A stretch of 64,000 nt of DNA from a bacterium (GTDB lineage Bacteria; Chloroflexota; Anaerolineae; Caldilineales; Caldilineaceae): NCBI GenBank assembly GCA_016124945.1, contig WGMT01000028.1, positions 1 to 64,000 on the forward strand. Reading direction: 5' to 3'. Below are positions 25,911 through 34,611 of this stretch, piece after piece; the stretch's first letter is position 1, and every line of letters begins with the position of its first letter. The notes under the pieces were generated by a model. That model saw only the letters and a list, made by a program, of their open reading frames with translations. It was not told the DNA's origin and did no database searches. Position numbers and translations under genes: made by a program.

Positions 25911-26380
25911 TCCACCCACCGCGCCCGCGTCAATGTCACCAAATCCCCCGGCGCGATCCCAATCTGCGCCCCCCGTTCCCCTGCGCTGAGGTAGATGCGC
26001 TCGAAGACGGTGGCACGGCGATCTAGGTAGACGGCGAAGCCGCGGTTGATCAGGGCCAGGGGGCTGATGCCGCCCGCCAGCAGACCGGTCATTTCTTCGG
26101 CCTGCGCCCGCGTGGACATCTGCATCTTCTTGGCACCAATGGCTTTGGCCAGTTGTTTGAGATCGAGGGTAGCTTCCGCCGGGATCACCACCAGCGTGGG
26201 CTTGGCTTTGGGATCAGCAGAAAGGGTGACCAATGTCTTGAAGACCTGTGCCGGTGGCAGGCCGATGGAGTCGGCCACGTCTACGGCGGAATGAGTGTCG
26301 GGGCTGTACTCGTAGGTGTGGACGGTGTAGTTGATCTTCTTGCCGTCGAGAAATCGGGTGACGTTGTTGGTGAAGTTCAT
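25904..26380 (-). CDS. ybaK: Cys-tRNA(Pro)/Cys-tRNA(Cys) deacylase, YbaK/EbsC family
   Basis: 158 residues, about the full family length, start after GGAGGAAGAG. YbaK hydrolyses cysteine wrongly attached to tRNA(Pro), preventing mistranslation. Family text is clear: HTYEYSPDTHSAVDVADSIGLPPAQVFKTLV, with the conserved Lys of VFKTL, then VVIPAEATLDLKQLAKAIGAKK and GLLAGGISPLAL. It is a single gene with no functional link to its neighbours. The start codon lies about 230 bases from a divergent membrane protein gene. Confidence 0.93.
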   Translation of the reverse strand: MNFTNNVTRFLDGKKINYTVHTYEYSPDTHSAVDVADSIGLPPAQVFKTLVTLSADPKAKPTLVVIPAEATLDLKQLAKAIGAKKMQMSTRAQAEEMTGLLAGGISPLALINRGFAVYLDRRATVFERIYLSAGERGAQIGIAPGDLVTLTRARWVEM

Positions 26381-26496
26381 CTCTTCCTCCGGAGAAATTC
26401 TTTGTGGAGACAGATCTCAGAAGACACGAATAAGAATTCCAGAAGGATTTGATTTCTCTTCTCTGAATCCTGAAAATCCGTGGATCATATTTCTGG

Positions 26497-26525
26497 CTTC
26501 GTGTATCTTCGTGTGACTTCGTGGA
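26497..26525. repeat. Copy of the CTTCGTGTATCTTCGTGTG repeat
   Basis: A short repeat made of three CTTCGTG units, in an AT-rich tract between divergent genes. Inverse or direct copies occur at 40548-40567, 40691-40713 and 54774-54804. Confidence 0.5.
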
Positions 26526-26607
26526 ACAGCATTTCTCTGAATTCTTTTATCCGTATTTTCTGTAATCCGCGTCCACATATCTGCTGTTTGAAGGAGTATT
26601 GACGCCA

Positions 26608-27327
26608 ATGGAATGGCTCGATCTGCGCTGGACCGAGATCGAAATGTGGGTTCTTGGCAACGGTCACACACCCTGGGTTGTGCTTGGCGTGGTTGTCGTC
26701 CTCTTAGTCTTGGGCTGGATTGGCGGCGTCTTGCGCATCCGACGCTACACCGAACGGCTGTTGCGCATCATAATCGAAAGCACACCCGAACGCATCGAAG
26801 TTCGCCCACGCTGGGACGGTTTCGCCGCCAAGGTGATCCACCCCATGCCGCCCTTCCAGATGCTCTTGATTGTCTACGACGCGCCGCTGATGATCAACCC
26901 GATCACGGCGTGGGCGGCGCTGTTGGGCAACACCGGTGGCCAGTTCACCGTCCAAGGACGCTTCTACGGCGCGCCACGTGCCGAACTGGCCTGGATGCGC
27001 GGCGGTGTGCCTGGGCAGGTGCTACACAAAGACGCCAACGTCTCCGCCTGGATTCACCGACGCATCGCCGTCACCAAAACGGAGTTTGCCACCCGCGGCG
27101 ATCAGGTGGAACCGCTCATCGCCAGCTTCACCGAGTTCTACCTGCGCTTCAACCCGGCCCTGCAACGCGCCTCGATTCAGCAGGAGATGGAAAATCAGAT
27201 CGAACTCGTCGTCCTCACCCAGTCGCTTTCGCTCAAGAGCATTCCCCACCTCATGGCCTCAATGGTGAGCATGGGCATCGCCTCATCACCTCAGACATCA
27301 GGTCGCCACACAAAGAAGCAGGTGTGA
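26608..27327 (+). CDS. Membrane-anchored protein of unknown function
   Basis: 239 residues. ATG 26608 is preferred over TTG 26599 because AAGGAG (26591-26596) is correctly spaced from it. One membrane helix near residues 17-40 (VVLGVVVVLLVLGWIGGVL) anchors a soluble domain with mixed strands (RIEVRPRWDGFAAKVIHPMP; PFQMLLIVYDAPLMINPITAW) and a helical tail. The domain is presumably cytoplasmic, since a basic cluster (RIRRYTERLLR) follows the helix. No family is recognised. It stands alone, diverging from ybaK. Confidence 0.6.
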   Translation: MEWLDLRWTEIEMWVLGNGHTPWVVLGVVVVLLVLGWIGGVLRIRRYTERLLRIIIESTPERIEVRPRWDGFAAKVIHPMPPFQMLLIVYDAPLMINPITAWAALLGNTGGQFTVQGRFYGAPRAELAWMRGGVPGQVLHKDANVSAWIHRRIAVTKTEFATRGDQVEPLIASFTEFYLRFNPALQRASIQQEMENQIELVVLTQSLSLKSIPHLMASMVSMGIASSPQTSGRHTKKQV

Positions 27328-27478
27328 CGAAGTGTCACACCTGCCAAATGCAAAGTGATTCGGGATTTGTGATTAGGTTTGCTAATTGGTCAGTGAACGA
27401 ACACCCAGAGATCTCATAGCGAACTAGGCTACAGCTACATCCTTCGATCCCCAGTCACTAATCACCAGTCCCCTCAAC

Positions 27479-28471
27479 TTAATTCCCCATCTCCGAACCA
27501 GGGAAGAAGATCGAGAGATTCACGTCCGACGCCTGAATCACCGGCAACAGGTTGGCGATAGCGGCGGAGACGGTAGCGGCGTCCATGCCCAACGGGCCAC
27601 CGGCCCCACTGAGAAGACCCTGCACCACCGGCAGGCTGAGCACGTTCTGCAACTCGCCTTCACCCCACGAGAGGGTGGGCAGCGCCTGGTCGTTGACCGA
27701 GATCACCAGGCCCGCAGGTGTGGTCTCCAGCGCCATCGTGGTGAGACCGGCTTCGCCGATGGCCACGATCTGGTCTGGCGTGAACTGAAGCAAATCGAAC
27801 GGGACACCGGTCAGTGCAACCCATTCAGCGCCGGTCAAGTCGCCGACGGTGAAGTTGCCCTGCTCGTCGTAGACCACTGGCAGGTTGATGCGGGGCGCAG
27901 CGCCGCCTACGGCTTCGACAATGGCATCTGCATCTGCACCGGAAGCGCTTTCGGCTACCTGGCCCAGCGCAATCGCTTCAGTACCATCAGCCACCGGGAA
28001 GGTCAACGAAATGCCCAGGCCGAACTGTTGCACCAGGGGCAGGATACGATCCAGCACGGGCAACGCAATCCCCAGGCTACGCACCGTGTCCGCCGTGGCA
28101 ACGAGCGATCCTTCGTCCCAGGTCAGCGACGGCACCTTCAAGCCGTTCACCAGGATGGTCAACCCATCAGGGCCGGTGACGACCTGAATGTGCTGAATAT
28201 TTTCCAGCGTGAAGAAGTTGACCGTTTCGGCAGGCAAGGCGAGCGCCGACAGGTCGATCCCTGCGACTGCGCCCAGGTTGGCCACGCCGACCCCGCCCAA
28301 CGATGCCTGACCGGCGTCATCAAAGTCGATGACAATGGCAGGCAGATCGACGTAAAGCTCGTCCGATTCAAACGACTCGGAGAGGGACGTGCCTGCTCGC
28401 GGCGCACAACCGGCCAAGACCAGCAGTGATACCAGGAGAAGGGCAACCCCAAAAGTGAGACGTCGGCGCAT
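27479..28471 (-). CDS. Lipoprotein with two repeated domains
   Basis: 330 residues. The start at 28471 follows a strong AGGAGG, and the frame to 28546 is not needed. The signal ends in lipobox VLAGC. The mature part is strongly acidic and has two similar halves: NGLKVPSLTWDEGSL near residue 125 matches NDQALPTLSWGEGEL near residue 275, each after a GLTILV/GLVISV strand. This suggests an internal duplication of a roughly 150-residue unit. No catalytic motif is visible; a surface binding role is possible. It is a single gene between repeats. Confidence 0.7.
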   Translation of the reverse strand: MRRRLTFGVALLLVSLLVLAGCAPRAGTSLSESFESDELYVDLPAIVIDFDDAGQASLGGVGVANLGAVAGIDLSALALPAETVNFFTLENIQHIQVVTGPDGLTILVNGLKVPSLTWDEGSLVATADTVRSLGIALPVLDRILPLVQQFGLGISLTFPVADGTEAIALGQVAESASGADADAIVEAVGGAAPRINLPVVYDEQGNFTVGDLTGAEWVALTGVPFDLLQFTPDQIVAIGEAGLTTMALETTPAGLVISVNDQALPTLSWGEGELQNVLSLPVVQGLLSGAGGPLGMDAATVSAAIANLLPVIQASDVNLSIFFPGSEMGN

Positions 28472-28561
28472 TGGATACCTCCTGAAGAGTGGAGTTGAAT
28501 TTTTTGGGTTGACCTGTATTCTACACACCCTTAAATAGAGTGTCAATCAGCGCGGCGCTCT

Positions 28562-28724
28562 AGGGTGTAATTCAATCTTGGGGCGAAAGTACCGGGGACT
28601 TCACGTTGGACGTGGAGACAAGAGCGGAACCTCTGTCTCGCTGCAGCGAAAAGTCCCCGACACTTGGTCTGCCCCCGACTTAGAAGTACACCCGGCGCTC
28701 TACCCGCCAACCCGCGTTCTATTC
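28562..28724. repeat. Degenerate inverted repeat element, family B
   Basis: The right end (28680-28724) carries CAACCCGCGTTCTATTC, the family-B terminus in reverse, preceded by GAAGTACACC as at 24665-24701. The left end (28562-28583) matches only the inner arm GGGTGTAaTTC. An inner inverted pair CGGGGACTT (28593-28601)/AAGTCCCCG (28651-28659) adds a second stem. The element fills most of the 388-base gap between the lipoprotein and brnT. Confidence 0.5.
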
Positions 28725-28859
28725 TGGGCCGATGCCTCATAGATTGACCTTTTCCACGGTGCAAACTACAATTTGATAGGTATTCTCCAATCAATCAGTG
28801 TCCTCATTGCTTCTTCTGTCCAACTTGACCCATATGCATGTCGTGCATATATTAAGCAA

Positions 28860-29132
28860 ATGAAGTTTCAGTACAATCCCGCTAAAGCCAAGAGCAACCG
28901 ACGCGAGCATGGGATTTCTTTGACTGACGCCGAAGGTGTCTTCTACGATGATCTCGCGATACATTTGGACGATCCCTTTGCCGAGGATGAAAATTGATGG
29001 ATTGCGGTCAGCATGGGCAGCACGAATCAAATCCTTGTAGTTGTTTACACACTGCGTGGCGATGAAATTAGGTTGATTTCTGTAAGGCGTGCAACCCGCC
29101 GAGAGGTGCGAGACTATGAAAAACGAATATGA
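28860..29132 (+). pseudogene. brnT: BrnT-family toxin gene with an in-frame stop
   Basis: BrnT is a RelE-like ribonuclease toxin of about 90 residues. The frame begins MKFQYNPAKAKSNRREHGIS, with the family's DPAKA-like start and (N/K)xxKHG region, and runs to LDDPFAEDEN before TGA at 28995-28997. Without that stop the frame continues as WIAVSMGSTNQILVVVYTLR, then RLISVRRATRREVRDYEKR to 29132, the normal BrnT ending. One C-to-T change (CGA to TGA) would explain it. The antitoxin start lies inside the last codons, as in working loci. The toxin is therefore probably inactive, unless the stop is read through. Confidence 0.8.
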
Positions 29133-29373
29133 TTTTTCGCAAGGCAAACGAGGCGCGCTGATCTCCAACAAAGGCAAGACACGCATTACGATTTATCTGG
29201 ATGACAGCATTCTTGAATCATTCCGCGCCAGAGCCGAAGAGGCAGGCACAGGGTATCAAACTCTGATCAACGACGCTCTTAGAGAATATCTAGATTCCAC
29301 GGTTGAAAAACCTGTTACAGAGTCTGTTTTGCGTCGAGTGCTGCACGAAGAATTTCGCCTGCGTACAGAGTAG
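29116..29373 (+). CDS. brnA: BrnA-family antitoxin
   Basis: 85 residues, overlapping the brnT frame by 17 bases. The N-terminus is variable. The ribbon-helix-helix domain is visible as KTRITIYLDDSILESFRARA followed by GTGYQTLINDALREYL. BrnA binds BrnT and represses the operon. The chain continues with VTESVLRRVLHEEFRLRT, typical of the family tail. Since the toxin is truncated upstream, the antitoxin may be a remnant, or may still protect against related toxins elsewhere. Confidence 0.85.
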   Translation: MKNEYDFSQGKRGALISNKGKTRITIYLDDSILESFRARAEEAGTGYQTLINDALREYLDSTVEKPVTESVLRRVLHEEFRLRTE

Positions 29374-29464
29374 ATGATTTAATACCGCAGACTTTGAACA
29401 AACATCGGTTGATCTCACTTCCCCCCTCCCCTCACCCCCCATTTCACCCAAGGAGTTCTCGACG

Positions 29465-31174
29465 ATGACGACTCAGTCGGTCCCTAGCGATTTGGACATT
29501 GCACAGGCGGCAAAGCTGCGGCCCATTGAGGAGATCGCAGAAAAGATGGGCCTCCGCCGTGAAGACATTGAATTCTACGGCAACGCCATGGCCAAGGTGA
29601 AACTCGAAGCCATCGACGCCCTCAAGGATCGCCCCAACGCCCGCTACATCCTGGTGACGGCAATTACGCCCACACCGCTGGGCGAAGGTAAATCCACCAC
29701 CACCGTCGGCCTGGGGCAGGGCTTGCAGCACGTGGGCAAGTCGGCCACCATCGCCATCCGCCAGCCTTCGCAAGGCCCCACCTTCGGCATCAAGGGCGGC
29801 GCCGCGGGCGGCGGCTATAGCCAGGTGGTGCCCATGGAGCAGTTCAACCTGCACATGACCGGCGACATCCACGCCGTCACCGCCGCCAACAACCTGCTGG
29901 CCGCCATGATCGACAACCACATCTATCAGGGCAACGCGCTGGAGATCGATCCCTACAGCGTTACCTGGCGGCGTGTCATGGACGTGAACGACCGCGAACT
30001 GCGCAACATTGTGCTGGGCCTGGGCAGCAAAAGCGACGGACGACCGCATCAGAGCGGCTTCGACATCGCCGTAGCCAGCGAGGTGATGGCGATCCTGGCG
30101 CTGACCACCAGCCTGCGCGACATGCGTGAACGCTTAGGGCGTATCAGCATCGGCGTCAACGGCAAGCGCGAACCTGTCACCGCCGAGATGCTCAAGGCAG
30201 CGGGGGCGATGACTGTGCTGATGAAGGAAGCGATCAAGCCCAACCTCTTCCAGACGTTGGAAAACACACCGGCGCTGGTGCATGCGGGTCCTTTTGCGAA
30301 CATTGCCCACGGCAATAGCTCCATTTTGGCGGACCTTGTCGGCATCAAGACTGGCGACTTCCTCATCACCGAGGCCGGATTCGGGGCGGACATCGGCGCC
30401 GAGAAGTTCTTCAACATCAAGTGCCGCTACAGCGGCCTGCGCCCCGACGCGGCCGTGCTGGTGACCACTGTGCGGGCAATGAAGTTGCACACGGGCAAAC
30501 ACCGCATCGTACCGGGCCGTCCGCTGCCCGCTGCCATGCTCAAGGAAAACCCAGACGAGGTCTACGAAGGCGCCGCCAACCTGCGCAAGCAGATCGACAA
30601 CGTGCGCAAACATGGCGTCAGCCCCGTCGTCTGCGTTAATCGCTTCCACACCGACTTCGACAGTGAGGTGGAGGCGATCTTCCGTGTGGCGCAAGAAGAG
30701 AACGCCCGCGTCGCCGTCTCGAACCACTGGGCTGAAGGCGGCAAAGGCGCAACGGACCTGGCCAAAGTCGTCATCGAGGCCGCCGAGGAACCGACCGACT
30801 TCCGCTTCCTCTATGATGTGAATCAGCCGATCAAGGCCAAGATCGAGACCATCACCCGCGAGATCTACGGCGCAGACGGCGTCACCTACGAGGACGAGGC
30901 CGAGCGGCAGATCAGCCAGTACGAAAAGGCCGGTTTCGGCAACCTACCCATCTGCATGGCCAAGACACACCTGAGCCTGAGCCACGATCCCAAGCTGAAG
31001 GGCGCGCCTACCGGCTTCACCGTGCCCATCCGCGAAGTGCGCGCCAGCGTGGGGGCTGGCTTCATCTATCCCCTGCTAGGCGAAATGCGCACCATGCCCG
31101 GCCTCTCCAGCGCCCCGGCGGCGGAGAATGTAGATATTGATTTGGAGTCGGGGCAGATTGTGGGGTTGTTCTAG
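29465..31174 (+). CDS. fhs: Formate-tetrahydrofolate ligase
   Basis: 569 residues, the expected length. It joins formate to tetrahydrofolate with ATP, giving 10-formyl-THF for purines, fMet or one-carbon flow. The ATP loop TPLGEGKSTTT (70-80) is exact. Other family text includes RQPSQGPTFGIKGGAAGGGYSQV-type Gly-rich region, HMTGDIHAVTAANNLLAAM, ITEAGFGADIGAEKFFNIKCR and GFTVPIREVRASVGAGF. The start follows AAGGAG. It stands alone: neither folD nor other acetyl-CoA pathway genes are next to it, so there is no sign here of a Wood-Ljungdahl operon. Confidence 0.96.
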   Translation: MTTQSVPSDLDIAQAAKLRPIEEIAEKMGLRREDIEFYGNAMAKVKLEAIDALKDRPNARYILVTAITPTPLGEGKSTTTVGLGQGLQHVGKSATIAIRQPSQGPTFGIKGGAAGGGYSQVVPMEQFNLHMTGDIHAVTAANNLLAAMIDNHIYQGNALEIDPYSVTWRRVMDVNDRELRNIVLGLGSKSDGRPHQSGFDIAVASEVMAILALTTSLRDMRERLGRISIGVNGKREPVTAEMLKAAGAMTVLMKEAIKPNLFQTLENTPALVHAGPFANIAHGNSSILADLVGIKTGDFLITEAGFGADIGAEKFFNIKCRYSGLRPDAAVLVTTVRAMKLHTGKHRIVPGRPLPAAMLKENPDEVYEGAANLRKQIDNVRKHGVSPVVCVNRFHTDFDSEVEAIFRVAQEENARVAVSNHWAEGGKGATDLAKVVIEAAEEPTDFRFLYDVNQPIKAKIETITREIYGADGVTYEDEAERQISQYEKAGFGNLPICMAKTHLSLSHDPKLKGAPTGFTVPIREVRASVGAGFIYPLLGEMRTMPGLSSAPAAENVDIDLESGQIVGLF

Positions 31175-31208
31175 ATTTGTGTTTTGAGAGCGTGGTGCGT
31201 GGTGCGTA

Positions 31209-31292
31209 GTCAATGTCATTAAGTTAAGCGCGGAGTGAACACGCCCTCGTGCGGATATTCGAGTGTCGGTCGCTTAACTTAATGACATTGAC
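31209..31292. repeat. Miniature inverted-repeat element with 22-bp arms
   Basis: Arms 31209-31230 and 31271-31292 are perfect inverse copies (GTCAATGTCATTAAGTTAAG start) with 40 bases between. Flanking GTGGTGCGTA phrases are also inverted, so the whole structure spans about 31190-31305. A 22-base copy of one arm is found at 1560-1581 next to a family-A hairpin. The left internal part, GCGCGGAG..GAACACGCCC, resembles family A. Confidence 0.7.
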
Positions 31293-31328
31293 TACGCACC
31301 ACGCTTTCCAACAACAACGGAGTTTTCT

Positions 31329-32993
31329 ATGCCCCGCGAACCCATGACCAGCGTCGACCGTTCCTGGTTGCTGGCCGATGGACCCAAGAACCGCATGGTC
31401 ATCAACGGACTGTGGATCTTCACAGAGCCGTTGGATCACGAGCGCTTTGTGCGCACCCTGGCAGAGCGTTTTCTCACGATTCCCCGCTTTCGGCAGCGTG
31501 TGGTCGAGCCGCCGGGGGCGATCGGCCGCGCCTACTGGGAGGACGACCCCAACTTTGATCTGCGCGCCCACATCCGCCGCATCGCCCTGCCCGCGCCGGG
31601 CACCAAGGAGACGCTACAGGAGTTGGTGAGTAGCCTGGTCAGTACGCCACTTGATCAGTCCAAGCCGCTGTGGGAGTTCTACCTCATCGAAGGCTACGCC
31701 GGCGGCAGCGCCCTGCTAGGACGGCTGCATCACTGCCTCGCCGATGGCGTGGCGCTGGTGCGGGTGATGCTCTCTCTCACCGACCCCACACCCGAAGACT
31801 CGTGGCAGCCAGCGCAAAAACGACGCCGCACAGGATGGAACCCGATTGGCTCGCTCCTGCGCACGGCGCGCTCAGCGATTGACACGTCACTGGGATTGGG
31901 TTCTGTGCTGGTGGAAGAGGGGATCGAATCCCTGGCCAAACCGGCGCGCCTGCGCGACCGCGCCGAAGAAGGGGCGACGCTGGCCGGAAAAGCGGCGGGC
32001 GTGCTGGGCAAGCTCCTCTTTATGAACGGCGACGACCGTACCATCTTCAAGGGCAAACTGGGCGTCACCAAAAGCGTGGCCTGGTCTGAAGGGGTTTCGC
32101 TAGACGAGGTAAAGTTCATCAAAGAGCGCACAGGGACGACGGTCAACGATGTACTGGTCTCGGTGTTGACAGGCGCTCTGCGCAGCTACATGCTCAGCCG
32201 CGGCGACAATCCCAGCGGCAAGGAAATTCGCGCCATGGTCCCGGTTAACGTGCGCCCGGCGACGCAGCAAATCGAGATGGGCAACCAGTTCGCCCTGGTC
32301 TACCTCTCGCTGCCTGTGGGCATCGCCGATCCGCTAGACAGACTTTTCGAGGTCAAGCGGCGCATGGACATCATCAAGCAGACGCCCGAAGCGGTGATCA
32401 CCTACCAGATCATCGCCGGGTTGGGCCTCTTCCCCAACGACATGGCAGGGTTGATCAAAGAATACTTTGCCAGCAAGGCCAGCACCATCCTCACCAACGT
32501 GCCCGGGCCGCCCAAGAAGCTCTACTTTGCCGGCACCCAGCTGGACAAGATGTACTTCTGGGTGCCCCAATCCGGCTCCATCGGCATGGGGTTGAGCATC
32601 CTCAGCTATGGCGACGAAGTGACCATCGGCGTGATGACCGACGATGGACTTGTCCCCGATCCGGAAGGGATCGTGCGCGCCTTTGGGGCGGAATTTGTGG
32701 CGTTGCGCGACATTGCACACCTGCCCGACGAAGAGGCAACGAAGCAACGAGGCAGAGAGACGGACAACGAGGCAGACGGAGAGGCACAGGATCCCGCTGA
32801 AGTCGTTGAAGCATTGATGGCCGAATACCTGGCGCTGAAGACAGCCGAAGGTTTACTCGATGCCATTGCGCCGCCAGCAGAAACAGAGGCAGAAGCACAA
32901 CGCTGCCAGGCCACCACCAAGAGCGGCGAACGCTGCAAACGACGCGCCAAACCTGGATTGGCGTACTGTCAACTGCACCAGAGAGACAGATAA
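31329..32993 (+). CDS. WS/DGAT-like acyltransferase with a C-terminal Cys/His cluster
   Basis: 554 residues. The first 460 follow wax ester synthase/diacylglycerol acyltransferases: start SVDRSWLLAD, catalytic HHCLADG (134-140), PLWEFYLIEG, VNDVLVSVLTGALRSY, and ILTNVPGPPKKLYFAG. Such enzymes esterify fatty acyl-CoA to alcohols or diacylglycerol at the membrane, making storage lipid. Past an acidic, Ala-rich linker, residues 526-550 carry Cys526-x9-Cys536-x10-Cys547-x2-His550, a small metal-binding knuckle not usual in this family. Its role is unknown; it could bind nucleic acid or metal. Single gene, start after CGGAG. Confidence 0.85.
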   Translation: MPREPMTSVDRSWLLADGPKNRMVINGLWIFTEPLDHERFVRTLAERFLTIPRFRQRVVEPPGAIGRAYWEDDPNFDLRAHIRRIALPAPGTKETLQELVSSLVSTPLDQSKPLWEFYLIEGYAGGSALLGRLHHCLADGVALVRVMLSLTDPTPEDSWQPAQKRRRTGWNPIGSLLRTARSAIDTSLGLGSVLVEEGIESLAKPARLRDRAEEGATLAGKAAGVLGKLLFMNGDDRTIFKGKLGVTKSVAWSEGVSLDEVKFIKERTGTTVNDVLVSVLTGALRSYMLSRGDNPSGKEIRAMVPVNVRPATQQIEMGNQFALVYLSLPVGIADPLDRLFEVKRRMDIIKQTPEAVITYQIIAGLGLFPNDMAGLIKEYFASKASTILTNVPGPPKKLYFAGTQLDKMYFWVPQSGSIGMGLSILSYGDEVTIGVMTDDGLVPDPEGIVRAFGAEFVALRDIAHLPDEEATKQRGRETDNEADGEAQDPAEVVEALMAEYLALKTAEGLLDAIAPPAETEAEAQRCQATTKSGERCKRRAKPGLAYCQLHQRDR

Positions 32994-32996
32994 AGA

Positions 32997-33160
32997 TTTC
33001 ACCGCAAAGGCGCAAAGAAAAGACAGAGAAAAGCAAAGAAAAGCAAAAAATGTGAGACAAGAGAGTAGACAAAGATTCTCAGCAATCCTTTGAATCCGTG
33101 AAATCCGTGTACAAACTCTCTCCTTCTGCCCTTTGCGCTCTTTGCGCCTTTGCGGTGAAA
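32997..33160. repeat. Inverted pair of the CACCGCAAAGGCGCAAAG repeat
   Basis: Perfect 22-bp arms at 32997-33018 and 33139-33160 enclose 120 AT-rich bases with no gene. This short sequence is a familiar dispersed repeat in environmental bacterial genomes. It lies between two rightward genes. Confidence 0.65.
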
Positions 33161-33224
33161 TTCTTCAAAGTAAATTCTTCATTTTCTCAGCAGTACATTC
33201 ACGATACTGACAGGAGTTACATTC

Positions 33225-34607
33225 ATGGCCAAGGTAGTCTTTATCGGCGCAGGCAGCACTGTCTTCGCCAAGAATCTAATGGGCGACATTCTCAGCTACC
33301 CCGAAATGGCGGGAGACGCCCACTTCGTCCTCCATGACATTGATCCCGAGCGGCTACGCACATCGGAAGTAGTGGCGCACAAGATCGCGGACGCGTTGGG
33401 CGTCTCCCCCGTCATCGAGGCGAAGTTGGATCGGCGTGAAGCGCTGGCCGACGCTGACTATGCGATCTCCATGATCCAGGTGGGCGGCTACAAACCCAGC
33501 ACCGTTGTCGACTTTGAAGTCCCCAAAAAGTACGGCTTGCGCCAGACGATTGCCGACACGCTGGGGATCGGCGGCATCATGCGCGGGCTACGCACCATCC
33601 CCGTACTGCTGGACATGTGCCACGATATGGAAGATCTCTGCCCAGACGTCACCTTTTTGCAATACGTGAACCCCATGGCGATGAACTGCTGGGCCATCAG
33701 CCGCGCCAGCAGCATCAAGACCGTGGGCCTCTGTCACAGCGTACAGGGGACGGCCCACCAGCTTGCCCACGACATCGGCGTCCCCTACGAAGAGATCGAC
33801 TACGTCTGCGGCGGCATCAACCACATGGCCTTCTACCTCAAATTCGAGCACAAGGGCCAGGATCTCTACCCCGCCATCCGCCGTGTCATCGAAGAGGGGC
33901 GCATCCCTGACTGGAACATTGTGCGCTATAAGATCTTCGAGAAGTTCGGCTACTTTGTCACCGAATCCAGCGAACACTTTGCCGAATATACGCCCTGGTT
34001 CATCAAGCGCGATCGCCCCGATCTGGTGGAAGCGTTCAATGTGCCGTTGGATGAGTACATCACCCGCTGCGAGCGACAGATCGCGGGCTGGCACATGCTG
34101 CGCGACAAGTTCGAAGACGAGAATTTCCGCTTCTTCACCGAAGACGACGCCGATCATGCCCCCACCGATGGCAGCGACGACGACGAGGCGCGCGCCATTC
34201 GCCGTCTGCTCACCGTCAAACGCAGCCTGGAGTACGGCTCGCAGATTATCCACAGCATGGAGACGGGCAAACCGCAGGTGATCTACGGCAACGTGCCCAA
34301 CCACGGCCTCATCGACAATTTGCCGCAAGGCTGCTGCGTCGAAGTCCCCTGTTTGGTGGACGCCAACGGCATCCAGCCCACCCGTGTGGGCACACTGCCC
34401 CCCCAACTGGCCGCCATGATGCAGACGAACATCAACGTTCAATCGCTCACCGTCGAAGCCGCCCTCACCGGCAACCGCGACTACGTCTACCACGCCGCCT
34501 ACCTCGACCCCCACACCGCGGCGGAGTTGGATTTGGATCAGATCACGAATCTGGTGGATGATCTGATTGAGGCGCATGGGGCGTATTTGCCGCAGTTTAA
34601 TGGGTGA
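33225..34607 (+). CDS. Glycoside hydrolase family 4 (alpha-galactosidase/alpha-glucosidase type)
   Basis: 460 residues. GH4 enzymes use NAD and a divalent metal to cleave glycosides by an oxidation-elimination route. The NAD loop FIGAGSTVFAKNL (6-18) starts the chain. Cys170 and His171 (GLCHSVQGT) and Asn199-His200 (GGINHMAF) are the metal-site residues. The motif NVPNHGLIDNLPQGCCVEVP is in the C-terminal half. The text is closest to MelA-type alpha-galactosidases, but galactosidase and glucosidase members cannot be separated by eye. Start after CAGGAG. No sugar transporter is next to it. Confidence 0.9.
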   Translation: MAKVVFIGAGSTVFAKNLMGDILSYPEMAGDAHFVLHDIDPERLRTSEVVAHKIADALGVSPVIEAKLDRREALADADYAISMIQVGGYKPSTVVDFEVPKKYGLRQTIADTLGIGGIMRGLRTIPVLLDMCHDMEDLCPDVTFLQYVNPMAMNCWAISRASSIKTVGLCHSVQGTAHQLAHDIGVPYEEIDYVCGGINHMAFYLKFEHKGQDLYPAIRRVIEEGRIPDWNIVRYKIFEKFGYFVTESSEHFAEYTPWFIKRDRPDLVEAFNVPLDEYITRCERQIAGWHMLRDKFEDENFRFFTEDDADHAPTDGSDDDEARAIRRLLTVKRSLEYGSQIIHSMETGKPQVIYGNVPNHGLIDNLPQGCCVEVPCLVDANGIQPTRVGTLPPQLAAMMQTNINVQSLTVEAALTGNRDYVYHAAYLDPHTAAELDLDQITNLVDDLIEAHGAYLPQFNG

Positions 34608-34611
34608 TTGG

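Noticed and set aside
28860..29132. Selenocysteine at the in-frame TGA of brnT
   Set aside because: BrnT proteins do not use selenocysteine, and I see no SECIS-like stem directly after the codon; a nonsense change is simpler.
29465..31174. Wood-Ljungdahl cluster around fhs
   Set aside because: None of the partner genes (folD, metF, acs/cdh) is nearby; fhs alone is common for one-carbon supply.
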